Source of the DNA: Alcanivorax sp. 24
Lineage (GTDB): Bacteria; Pseudomonadota; Gammaproteobacteria; Pseudomonadales; Alcanivoracaceae
Assembly: GCF_004360225.1 (NCBI RefSeq)
Contig: NZ_SNUA01000016.1
Coordinates: 28,819 to 92,818, forward strand
Direction of reading: 5' to 3'
Length of the DNA stretch: 64,000 nt
Part shown: piece after piece, positions 56,278 through 64,000 of the stretch
How positions within the stretch are numbered: position 1 is the first letter of the stretch
Layout of the letters: each line of letters opens with the position of its first letter
Notes under the pieces: model-generated
What the model was told of the DNA's origin: nothing
What the model saw: only the letters and a program-made list of their open reading frames with translations
Databases searched by the model: none
Translations under genes and position numbers: made by a program

Positions 56278-57378
56278 ATGACGGATCACGATACCAGCTA
56301 CAAGTTTCTATTCGCACACGCGGAGATGGTGCGGGACCTATTGCTGGGATTCATGGAGGGGAGCTGGGTGAGGGAGCTTGATTTTGTCTCTCTTGAGAAA
56401 GTCAGTGATGGCTATGTCAGCGACGACTTGCGTGCCCGGCATAACGACGCCTTATGGCGGGTACGCTGGAAGAGGGAGTGGTTGTACATCTATCTGATGC
56501 TGGAGTTTCAATCCAAGGAAGACCGTTACATGCCCGTCCGGATTCAGACATACCTTGGTCTGTTGTATCAGGACCTGATCCGGCGAGGGGAACTGGAAGT
56601 GGATGGGCGCCTGCCCGCGGTTCTGCCCATTGTGTTGTACAACGGCCGACGGCGCTGGCGTGCCGCCACGGATCTTAATGATCTGATCCAGGAATCACCG
56701 GAAGCATTGCACCCCTATCTGCCCAAGCAGCGTTTTTTCCTGGTTGACCAGGGGCTTTATGCAGACAAGGGTAATCTGAGAGAAAGGAACCTGGTTGCCG
56801 CGGTGTTCGCGCTAGAAAACGGAGCAACATCAAGAGACATGCTGCGCGTCATTGCGCGTTTGGTGGACTGGTTGAAGGATCCAGAGCAACAATACCTGCA
56901 GCAAGGCGTTCTGGAATGGTTGCGTCGGCGAGGCCCACGCCTGGACTCGCAGGTGCCCTGGCAGGAGATTCATACTTTAAGGGAGGCACATAGCATGTTG
57001 GAAGACAGAGTGAGGGTGTGGAAAGCCCAGTTTCGGCGTGAAGGGTTGGCGGAAGGCAGGCAGGAGGGAATCAGGCAGGGGCTCAAACAAGGCCTCGAGC
57101 AAGGCCTTTCACAAGGACTCGAGCAAGGCCTGGAACAGGGCCTGGAACAGGGCCTGGAACAAGGCCTGGAACAAGGCCTGGAACAAGGCCTCGAAAAGGG
57201 CCTCGAACAAGGCTCCACCACCGAAGCCCGAAACATCCTGCTGCGCCAATTATGGCGCCGCTTCGGCGACCTGCCGGCGGAGATCGAAACCAGGCTGAAC
57301 AGCGCCAGCCGGGAGCAGCTGGAAGATTGGATCGACCGCGTTTACGAGGTGGAGACAGTGGCTGCGGTTTTCGAATAG
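56278..57378 (+). CDS. Rpn-family recombination-promoting nuclease/transposase 1
   Basis: The 366-residue protein has the PD-(D/E)XK-type Rpn/YhgA-like domain (MTDHDTSYKFLFAHAEMVRDLL, RHNDALWRVRWKREWLYIYLMLEFQS, VLPIVLYNGRRRWR). A linker with 11 tandem GLxQ/GLEQ units follows, then a C-terminal DUF4351 domain (RNILLRQLWRRFGDLPAEIE). Rpn proteins promote RecA-independent recombination in E. coli. ATG 56278 has GGGGAGGGG upstream. Its 3' half is nearly identical to the next gene. Confidence 0.88.
   Translation: MTDHDTSYKFLFAHAEMVRDLLLGFMEGSWVRELDFVSLEKVSDGYVSDDLRARHNDALWRVRWKREWLYIYLMLEFQSKEDRYMPVRIQTYLGLLYQDLIRRGELEVDGRLPAVLPIVLYNGRRRWRAATDLNDLIQESPEALHPYLPKQRFFLVDQGLYADKGNLRERNLVAAVFALENGATSRDMLRVIARLVDWLKDPEQQYLQQGVLEWLRRRGPRLDSQVPWQEIHTLREAHSMLEDRVRVWKAQFRREGLAEGRQEGIRQGLKQGLEQGLSQGLEQGLEQGLEQGLEQGLEQGLEQGLEKGLEQGSTTEARNILLRQLWRRFGDLPAEIETRLNSASREQLEDWIDRVYEVETVAAVFE
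57100..57212. repeat. 12-bp coding repeat (GLEQ units)
   Basis: Units such as GGCCTGGAACAA and GGCCTCGAGCAA repeat in the linker of the first Rpn gene, coding GLEQ. The paralogue has 6 units against 11 here, so the tract length changes by whole units without breaking the frame. Confidence 0.9.
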
Positions 57379-57803
57379 CACCACCCTGCATTCACACCCT
57401 GTGGGAGCCTGCCCGCAGGCGCATTCTTCTCTCTTCAAAACCTTCGCCAGCAAGGCTGGCTCCCACGGCGGCTTCGTCGCCCACTCCCGCCTGTGGGAAG
57501 CTGCCTCGGCAGCGAATCAACACGCCGGACAGGACCTGATACGAATAGTCCTTTACAAAACAGGCTTACAAATCAGAGCGGCATTCTCTTTTATAATTTC
57601 TTTATTCGCTTCAATGGGTTGCTCTGTTTTACCTGCTATATCATAGTCTACTTTATCGGGGATGGCGGCCCGCCGCGGAACAAGTCAGGAATAGGGTCAA
57701 TACTCACAATGCTTTGGCCAAAAGCTGACGCCCTTTTCCGCTTTGACTGACAGACCTGCCCGCCATCCGTGGTCATACTCCTCTCTGTTTTTGGGAGAGG
57801 GAT
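57379..57803. other. gap between the two Rpn genes
   Basis: The first 140 bases hold a REP cluster (57399-57517) duplicated after the second Rpn gene. The rest is AT-rich and contains no supported gene; the promoter of the second Rpn gene is presumably near 57,700. Confidence 0.55.
57399..57517. repeat. REP cluster, copy 1
   Basis: Arms GTGGGAGCCTGCCCGCAGGCGCAT, an opposed GCCAGCAAGGCTGGCTCCCAC and GTGGGAAGCTGCCTCGGCAGCGAAT lie after the Rpn stop. The same block follows the second Rpn gene with a handful of changes. Confidence 0.87.
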
Positions 57804-58844
57804 ATGACGGATCACGATACCAGTTACAAGTTTCTGTTCGCGCACGCGGAAATGGTGCGGGATTTACTGTTGGGGTTCATGGATAGTGGCTGGGTGCGAA
57901 GCCTGGATTTGACTTCTCTGGAGAAGGTAAGCGATGGCTATGTCAGTGATGATCTGCGCACCCGGCACAATGATGCTCTTTGGCGAGTACGTTGGAAGCG
58001 GGAGTGGGTATACCTCTACCTGATGCTGGAATTTCAGTCCAAGGTGGACCATTACATGCCGCTGCGGATCCTGACGTACACCGGACTGTTGTATCAGGAT
58101 CTGCTTCGGAGTGAGGCCCTGGAGGAAACGGGGCGCTTGCCCCCGGTACTACCCATCGTGTTGTACAACGGCCGGCGCCGCTGGCGTGCTGCCACCGATC
58201 TGAGTGACTTGATCCAGCCGGTTCCGGATGCGCTGAAACCCTATCAGGCCCGGCAAAAGTTCATGTTGTTGGACCTGGGAATACAGGCAGGCGAGGGGGC
58301 ATTGCGTGAAAGGAATCTGGTCGCCGCGGTATTCGCAATGGAAACCAGCGTGACCGAGGAGGACATGTTGCGGGCTTCCTTATGTCTCGTAAACTGGCTG
58401 GAAGGAGCAGGGCAAGCCCACCTGCAGCAAGGTGTTTTGGAATGGTTGCGTCGGCGAGGCCCACGCCTGGACTCGCAGGTGCCCTGGCAGGAGATTCATA
58501 CTTTAAGGGAGGCACATAGCATGTTGGAAGACAGAGTGAGGGTGTGGAAAGCCCAGTTTCGGCGTGAAGGGCTGGCGGAAGGCAGGCAGGAGGGAATCAG
58601 GCAGGGGCTCAAACAAGGCCTCGAGCAAGGCCTTTCACAAGGACTCGAGCAAGGCCTGGAACAAGGCCTCGAACAAGGCTCCACCATCGAAGCCCGAAAC
58701 ATCCTGCTGCGCCAATTACGGCGCCGCTTCGGCGACCTGCCGGCGGAGATCGAAACCAGGCTGAACAGCGCCAGCCGGGAGCAGCTGGAAGATTGGATCG
58801 ACCGCGTTTACGAGGTGGAGACAGTGGCTGCGGTTTTCGAATAG
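57804..58844 (+). CDS. Rpn-family nuclease/transposase 2
   Basis: This 346-residue paralogue of the previous gene has the same N-terminal nuclease blocks, 6 GLxQ units and the same DUF4351 tail. Residues before about 215 differ at many places, yet from WLRRRGPRLDSQ onward the DNA is almost identical to copy 1 (from 56,913 against 58,439 to the stop and beyond). That implies gene conversion or a recent partial duplication. GGGAGAGGG lies before the ATG. Confidence 0.88.
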   Translation: MTDHDTSYKFLFAHAEMVRDLLLGFMDSGWVRSLDLTSLEKVSDGYVSDDLRTRHNDALWRVRWKREWVYLYLMLEFQSKVDHYMPLRILTYTGLLYQDLLRSEALEETGRLPPVLPIVLYNGRRRWRAATDLSDLIQPVPDALKPYQARQKFMLLDLGIQAGEGALRERNLVAAVFAMETSVTEEDMLRASLCLVNWLEGAGQAHLQQGVLEWLRRRGPRLDSQVPWQEIHTLREAHSMLEDRVRVWKAQFRREGLAEGRQEGIRQGLKQGLEQGLSQGLEQGLEQGLEQGSTIEARNILLRQLRRRFGDLPAEIETRLNSASREQLEDWIDRVYEVETVAAVFE

Positions 58845-59460
58845 CACCATCCTGTATTCACACCCCCTGTGGGAACCTGCCCGCAGGCGAATTCTTCTCT
58901 CTTCAAAACCTTCGCCAGCAAGGCTGGCTCCCACAGCGGCTTCGTCGCCCACTCCCGCCTGTGGGAAGCTGCCTCGGCAGCGAATTGATGTACCCCATCA
59001 ACCGCCCAGACAACACCACCCCAGCCTTGATTTCTTCTCCCAAAACAGACAATCACCTTTATCACCGGTTTCGGTAAACATTTCCCAGGAAGTGTTTCCT
59101 TTTCCTTTTTTTTACTGTCCCCTTTTTATTTTCTGAATTTTTTTCTCGAAAAAGACACCGATTTTTTTTGAGCGACATCGTCTCTTATCCAAAAAAGGTT
59201 CCAGGTACATTTTCTGTAAGCCGCATGGTTGCTGGGTTTGTGTTTTTGAAAAAAGAAAAAGTGCTTAAGGGGACAGGTAATCTATTGTTTTGCGGTTGTG
59301 AATCTATTTATCTGGTCCGTGCCGAAGGGTGAACAACCCTCGGGGGCAGTCAACGGCATCCCGCCGTTGGCTGAAGGGGACAGGCCAGGGAGGCAGTCGA
59401 CCTGTCCAGATAGGAAAAAACAAATGATACACGGCTAACCAAAAAATGGAGGACTTAGCC
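58845..59460. other. gap upstream of PraB-like gene 2
   Basis: After the REP cluster (58866-58985) the stretch is AT-rich. It has several GGGGACAG words (about 59268, 59377, and the reverse CTGTCCCC near 59117). A CCCTCGGGGG-type short stem lies near 59338. It should hold the promoter of the following gene. Confidence 0.55.
58866..58985. repeat. REP cluster, copy 2
   Basis: Duplicate of the cluster at 57399-57517, lying the same distance downstream of the second Rpn gene. Confidence 0.87.
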
Positions 59461-59994
59461 ATGAGTAATAAAATTCTTAAACCGACCATGCTGGCTTTGG
59501 CTGGCGCAGTGGCTCTTGGGGCAGCAGGCGCTCATGCGTCAACTTGTGTCTATCAAGGCAATACGACTATGACGGACCCTAACACGGGTTTAAGCCCGAC
59601 TTGCGATCTTACGGTCGTTGCTGATGTCGACTGTGGTACCCGAGTGGCTAGAATCATCTCAGCTGGAGCAATCCCCGGTGACCCGACGTGTGTAGGAGTC
59701 AATACAGGTAACTTGCCCTGGGGAGCACAACTAGATGCTTCAGGTGGTATCGTGGGTAGTGTTATCGATACTGATGCAGTTGGTAGCGGGCTTTATTCTG
59801 TTCATGTCTCATCTAGCCCAGGGGTTGCCATAGGGGCTGCGCAGGGAATTCTTACCGGGGTTATGGGCGTTGGTACAGTAAACGACACATGCTCGCCATC
59901 AGGCTTGGTCCCTGCCGCAATCTCGATTAGTGGCTCCTGGCCTGCTACGGGTGCTACTCTGAGCGGTACTCTTGCAAATATGACCTGTTATTAA
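59461..59994 (+). CDS. PraB-like secreted protein 2
   Basis: The 177-residue protein has a signal peptide (about 1-27, ending AHA) and a mature beta-rich domain with CDLTVVADVDCGTR and the TGNLPWGAQ motif. This resembles the PraB (activator of alkane oxidation) family more closely than copy 1 does. GGAGG lies eight bases ahead of ATG 59461; an upstream ATG at 59446 is on the RBS. A perfect-stem terminator follows. It faces the second giant lipoprotein gene tail to tail, as copy 1 faces the first. Confidence 0.7.
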   Translation: MSNKILKPTMLALAGAVALGAAGAHASTCVYQGNTTMTDPNTGLSPTCDLTVVADVDCGTRVARIISAGAIPGDPTCVGVNTGNLPWGAQLDASGGIVGSVIDTDAVGSGLYSVHVSSSPGVAIGAAQGILTGVMGVGTVNDTCSPSGLVPAAISISGSWPATGATLSGTLANMTCY

Positions 59995-60035
59995 TATTTC
60001 GCACCTTAACAGGAAGCTAATAATATCAATAGGGG

Positions 60036-60070
60036 GCAAAAAGGCGCTAGTATCTCTGGCGCCTTTTTGC
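60036..60070. terminator. terminator between convergent genes
   Basis: GCAAAAAGGCGC (60036-60047) and GCGCCTTTTTGC (60059-60070) form a perfect 12-base-pair stem with an 11-base loop and A/T runs on both outer sides. It could serve the PraB-like gene; the lipoprotein gene ends about 180 bases further on, so it may be bidirectional. Confidence 0.85.
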
Positions 60071-60252
60071 TGTATAAGGATGTGAAGATAAACGGTGTAT
60101 AGAAAAGGGGGGGCTTTTTTGCTCCCGATGCCTGAGAAATCTGTGGAAGCTCAACATCTTACGAACGGCGTGATGTATGCATTTTACCTTGGTAATCTGC
60201 CATTACCGATTTGAGTGAGAGGGTAGAGCCGAAAGACTCCACCCTATCCCAA

Positions 60253-63200
60253 TTATTTTATCGGCTCACTGATGTAGTCTAAATTAACCCCGTTATGGGG
60301 TATAACCAGATCCACCCATGTGGCCGGAGAGTTGCCTCTCATTGGGACGTCCAAAGACCCTATGTTCGTTTGTTTTGCCTGCATTCTGCCATCTGATAGA
60401 AAATCGATTCTGCCAGATAGAGCCATCGTTACAGGATAGCTATATAAGTTATGAAAGGCATAATCAGACGAGGCAATCCGCTGCCGTTTGAATTGAGCAA
60501 CAAGCTGAGGGGCGTTTAGGTAAAGATTGACAGTATCTACCTTAAGCTGGGGTACACCATTGTCCTCTTCGATATAAGCCTTGATGGGGCCTCCATTATC
60601 ATATCTCATCCTCATGACTTGATAACCCGAGTCGAGAGTGTCTTGGGCCCTGCCCGTCATATTTTTTGTGTAGACTTTAAAGGAGGTGGTTACCATTTGC
60701 CCTGGAAGAATATTAACAAGTAAACCTTTTCCTGGCACCACTTGGTTAGTGACTTCTGCGAATAGTGCTCCGTGGATAATGGTAAACTTGTCTTCTGGAC
60801 AAGATCTTGGCTTGGCCTTAAAGCAAGCGTAGCGTATTGGCTGGCCAGGCTGGAATATGAAGTCTCCATATGTTTGAGGAGGGGAGTTTTCGCATCCGCC
60901 GTCTTGATTATCCCATTCTGAAAATTCTTCGAAACCACAGCCGATATTAGCACCAATATACCCTGCTGTAATTTTTGATCTTGGCCAAATAAGACCTTCT
61001 CCCGTGAAGGCAAGGTGCCTTCCTTGCTCGATACTAGTTATGCCAAACTGCGAAGAGAGAACCTTCGCGGTGTTGGGCGGAGGCCTTACACCTTCCGGGT
61101 CCAGAGGGATGCCTCTTCCATAGTAATCTTCCAGATCTGAGGTGAAGTGGTCAGCCTCAAATTCATGCTCCGAGGCTTCATCGAACTCATACATGAAGTA
61201 GTGGTCTTCGCCTAACCTTGAAAGTCCTATATTGGGTGCTATTGGATCAGACACTCCTGGACCCGAGATGGAAGAGAAGTCTGATAGGTTTTTCTCGAAG
61301 ATTAGATTTTTGTTAGTGTCATAGTTGTGTGTGATTCTCATGAGCTGAAGAACATTATCGGATCTTTTGGCACCAAAGAAATACTGCTTGAAGTCAGGGC
61401 CGCCACCGTACAGTTCCACGCCCTTTGTTTGAAATATCCACTGTGGGGTTGCATAGGAATCTTGATAGAAACCATTTCTTGCCTCGTAGTGAACCTCTGA
61501 TTCAGTGAGAATTTGTGTATTAAGCGGAAGCCCTTTTTTGGAGCATATGGTTTCGTTATCACCTGTTGAGTCGCAGCCTGAAGAACTCTGTGTGTTCCCG
61601 TTGCTCTTTAATGTATACGAATAAAGAGTGCCTTCTTTCCAGGGGGAGTTAGGGGTGAATTTTATTGTGTCGCCTTTCAGAATTAGTTGCCCTTTAACTG
61701 TTTTTTTTATGCTTCCATCCGGATTGTGTTCGATTACAATGAATGTCTTTTCGGGAATCACGGTTTCTGCATCTAGTGAAGATGACGTTACTACGATAAT
61801 GGGCCTGTTGGCTGGCATCTTAGGGATTGGTATTACATCGTCGGGTTCAAGTGCGTAAGCTAGTTTGTCTGTCGGAACAGCATGCGGCTGTATTCCCCCG
61901 CGACACCTGCCCATTGTTCCCTCTGACAAATTCAGTTGCTCCTCATGGACGGCGCAAGGAAACCCTGGATAAACACCAAGCAAGAATGGGGATTTTTCGG
62001 TTACCGCTTGGATGTCTCCTTTAGGGAGCAAGGTTCCTGCTAATGAAATTGAATACTCTTGCCTGTTTTCAGATATCAGCGGTAGTTCGAAGTTACCTCC
62101 TTCTAGGAAGCCAACCCAAGGCTCCCCCCGCAAATCCATAATCCCCGGATCAAGACTCACCTGGTAGGACAGAGAAGGCCCGGTCTCGGTGGGGTGCTCC
62201 AGTGGTTCAACCGGTTTGATCACGATCGCCGCGCCGTCCACGGTGACTTTGCTGTCCACTTCGGTTTGTACGCCGCCTTCATTCTTATAGAGGTGTACTT
62301 TGCCGGTTACGGTTTGCCGGTCCAGCGGGCGGGTGAAGTTCAGTACGATGGGGTCGGTGGGTTTGAACATGGCGGTCTTATCCAGACCGGTCTGCTCATC
62401 TATTCCCAAGGTCCAGCTCTGAAACTCCAACGGCGCAGTGTCCGGCACCGGCGCCGGAGCATTGAGCTGATCCTTATAGGACTCCAGTTGGAAGCTGAGC
62501 ATGCCGTGGGCGAATTCCTGACCGAGCACGTCCGGTTCCACCACGCTGACGGCGTCGATTTTCAGTACGCCTTCCTGTGGATCCACTTCGCCGACGCCGA
62601 TCAGTTCGATGTGCAGCATGTCCTGGGTAAAGCCGCCGTTGGCGCGGGCTTCGTCGGTGGTGATGGCCACATCCATGAACAGCCGCACGATGCGCAGGGC
62701 GTCGGCGCGGTTGTGGGTGTCGTACGGGTTGGGCACCAGGTAGCCGGTGGCGTCGCTGAGGAAGTGCATTTTCACTTCGCCGGATGCAAAGCCGGCAGGC
62801 ACTTCGCCGCCGATCAGTACTTCCAGGCTGGTGCCGCTGAGAATGGTTTCAGCGGGGATGCGCACCGGGGTGACGTCCGGGTAGACGGTGACGTCGCCCA
62901 ATTCCGCACGCACGTCGCCGCTGGCCTGGGTGACGTTGTCCTGGCCGAGCAGAGTGGCGTTCACCGGCACTTCGTTCACCGGTTTGCCGGTGAGCGGGGA
63001 GGTGCGGGTGCGGTTTTCCGAGTCGGTGATGCGCTGTACCAGGATGGCCGGCTCGCCGCGCGGTGAGGAGTCTTGCGGGGTGACGGTGAATTCGTGGCCA
63101 CCAAATGTATTGCCGAAGGTGCTGGCCAGACCGTCGCCCAGGGTGAGGGTGTAGGTCTCTCCCGGAGTGAGGTGCTCGGGCGTGGGGTCCAGGGTCATGT

Positions 63201-63894
63201 AGGGCCCTTCGGTGAGCAGGCGCGCTTCCACCAGCTCGCCGCTGCCGTCCACCAGGGCCACGGTGTCCGCCGGTGTGGTGCCGTCGCCCGGGTTGAGGCC
63301 GTAGCGGGCGCTGGTGGGGTCGATGGGCTGGGTGAACTGGAAACGGAAGGTGGAAAAGTCCATTACCGGTTCTTCGGTGTCACCGCTGGGAATGGCGCGG
63401 GCGAGGGTGAAGTCGTCGTCGGCCACCACCAGGGATTTTGGGCCCCGTTGCAGCGCGCGGGTGGTGAAGTGGATATCCCGGTTTGGTGCCTTGCCCACGC
63501 TTAATTGCACGCCGCGCAGGGTCACGGTGTAGTCGGTGAGCGGTTGCAGTTTTTCCGTGGGTGTCAGCAGGATGCTGCGGCCATCGGCTTCCACTTTGCT
63601 GTAGGTGACGGGGACGATGTCCCCATCGGCGCCCCCAAGGCGCAGTTTGATATTGTTTTCGGCGGCGGCCAGCTCGATGTCGCTGGAGAACCGCAATACC
63701 ACCGGAGCGGGAATCGCCACCTCGCTCTGCCCGTCATCGGGGTAGGCATAAAGCAGGCTTTGCCGCTGGGCGTCGTTGGCGTCGTTGCCGGGCATGTCGG
63801 AGCCGTCACTGCCGCCACAGGCGGTGAGGACGGTGGCGCAGGCGGTTATTAATAAGGTCCCGTACAGGGTCCGGTTAAAGGTTCCGCGAATCAT
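60253..63894 (-). CDS. giant Ig-like lipoprotein 2
   Basis: The 1213-residue paralogue of lipoprotein 1 has a lipobox (LTAC, Cys26) and Big_5-like domains, starting YAYPDDGQSEVAIPAPVVLRFS. The N-terminal half is closely similar to copy 1 (LVQRITDSENRTRTSPLTGKP, IDAVSVVEPDVLGQEF). The C-terminal half is divergent but keeps YPGFPCA, QVMRMRY and LYSYPVTMALSGRIDFLSDG. Base composition changes near 62,100-62,150, as in copy 1. AAGGGGGGAG lies before the ATG, 14 bases after the FadL-like gene stop. Confidence 0.85.
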   Translation of the reverse strand: MIRGTFNRTLYGTLLITACATVLTACGGSDGSDMPGNDANDAQRQSLLYAYPDDGQSEVAIPAPVVLRFSSDIELAAAENNIKLRLGGADGDIVPVTYSKVEADGRSILLTPTEKLQPLTDYTVTLRGVQLSVGKAPNRDIHFTTRALQRGPKSLVVADDDFTLARAIPSGDTEEPVMDFSTFRFQFTQPIDPTSARYGLNPGDGTTPADTVALVDGSGELVEARLLTEGPYMTLDPTPEHLTPGETYTLTLGDGLASTFGNTFGGHEFTVTPQDSSPRGEPAILVQRITDSENRTRTSPLTGKPVNEVPVNATLLGQDNVTQASGDVRAELGDVTVYPDVTPVRIPAETILSGTSLEVLIGGEVPAGFASGEVKMHFLSDATGYLVPNPYDTHNRADALRIVRLFMDVAITTDEARANGGFTQDMLHIELIGVGEVDPQEGVLKIDAVSVVEPDVLGQEFAHGMLSFQLESYKDQLNAPAPVPDTAPLEFQSWTLGIDEQTGLDKTAMFKPTDPIVLNFTRPLDRQTVTGKVHLYKNEGGVQTEVDSKVTVDGAAIVIKPVEPLEHPTETGPSLSYQVSLDPGIMDLRGEPWVGFLEGGNFELPLISENRQEYSISLAGTLLPKGDIQAVTEKSPFLLGVYPGFPCAVHEEQLNLSEGTMGRCRGGIQPHAVPTDKLAYALEPDDVIPIPKMPANRPIIVVTSSSLDAETVIPEKTFIVIEHNPDGSIKKTVKGQLILKGDTIKFTPNSPWKEGTLYSYTLKSNGNTQSSSGCDSTGDNETICSKKGLPLNTQILTESEVHYEARNGFYQDSYATPQWIFQTKGVELYGGGPDFKQYFFGAKRSDNVLQLMRITHNYDTNKNLIFEKNLSDFSSISGPGVSDPIAPNIGLSRLGEDHYFMYEFDEASEHEFEADHFTSDLEDYYGRGIPLDPEGVRPPPNTAKVLSSQFGITSIEQGRHLAFTGEGLIWPRSKITAGYIGANIGCGFEEFSEWDNQDGGCENSPPQTYGDFIFQPGQPIRYACFKAKPRSCPEDKFTIIHGALFAEVTNQVVPGKGLLVNILPGQMVTTSFKVYTKNMTGRAQDTLDSGYQVMRMRYDNGGPIKAYIEEDNGVPQLKVDTVNLYLNAPQLVAQFKRQRIASSDYAFHNLYSYPVTMALSGRIDFLSDGRMQAKQTNIGSLDVPMRGNSPATWVDLVIPHNGVNLDYISEPIK

Positions 63895-63908
63895 AAGGTT
63901 CTCCCCCC

Positions 63909-64000
63909 TTAAAACTGCATGCTGATGGAGGCGGCGAAGACGTTGACGTCACCGTCGGTCTTGACGCGGTCGTCGTTGCCGGTCTGGTCGGAGAGCAAAC
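63909..64000 (-). CDS. FadL-like outer membrane protein 2, 3' end
   Basis: Only the last 30 codons are in the window. They match the end of the first FadL-like gene almost base for base over the final 90 bases and end with MQF before TAA. It is the first gene of the second lipoprotein operon; the rest lies beyond the window. Confidence 0.8.
   Translation of the reverse strand, partial: LLSDQTGNDDRVKTDGDVNVFAASISMQF

Overview
The window is a GC-rich chromosomal segment of a gammaproteobacterium, most likely an Alcanivorax/Alloalcanivorax-type marine hydrocarbon degrader or a close relative. The gene order leuCDB-asd-usg-fimV-truA-trpF-accD-folC-dedD-cvpA-purF-metZ is that of Pseudomonas and its relatives. 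Intergenic spaces are full of GTGGGAAGC-type REP palindromes. The right half carries lipid/hydrocarbon-interface genes: FadL-like barrels and PraB-like secreted proteins. The genus assignment is inference; no rRNA or tRNA gene was seen.

Region 1 (1-18.6 kb) is a conserved housekeeping block. It holds leucine synthesis (leuC end, leuD, leuB), aspartate-semialdehyde dehydrogenase and its cysteine-less USG-1 paralogue, the polar organiser FimV, TruA, trpF-trpB-trpA, acetyl-CoA carboxylase beta (accD), folC, a SPOR protein in the dedD position, cvpA, purF and metZ. Region 2 (18.6-37 kb) holds a MoxR/DUF58/TgpA transglutaminase operon and a haem-oxygenase-like diiron oxidase candidate with UndA-type ligands. 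It also has UPF0149, a diguanylate cyclase, htpX, an rRNA methyltransferase, alaA, a Tag-like glycosylase, a cytochrome c-FTR1 iron permease behind a Fur-box-like site, hyi, a DjlA-like co-chaperone, a YdcH-like protein and a luciferase-like monooxygenase. Between the iron permease and hyi lies a 1-kb tandem array of a 93-bp REP-pair unit.

Region 3 (37-64 kb) is accessory and more AT-rich in places. It has four RAYT-like (REP-associated tyrosine transposase) genes that all lack the first His of the HUH motif, a broken IS66 element and two Rpn-family nuclease/transposase paralogues with a shared converted 3' half. It also has an orphan DUF4351 piece, ecotin, an ArsR-rhodanese fusion and an SDR / DUF2855 / LysR / metallo-beta-lactamase group. 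Two copies of one cassette stand out: a small PraB-like secreted protein facing, tail to tail, a FadL-like barrel plus a giant Ig-like lipoprotein.

The best candidates for something undescribed are the duplicated PraB-like/lipoprotein/FadL-like cassette, whose lipoprotein genes show a sharp internal base-composition break, and the REP/RAYT ecology (dispersed REP pairs, the 93-bp array, catalytically degenerate RAYTs). The UndA-like oxidase is a third, well-defined biochemical lead.
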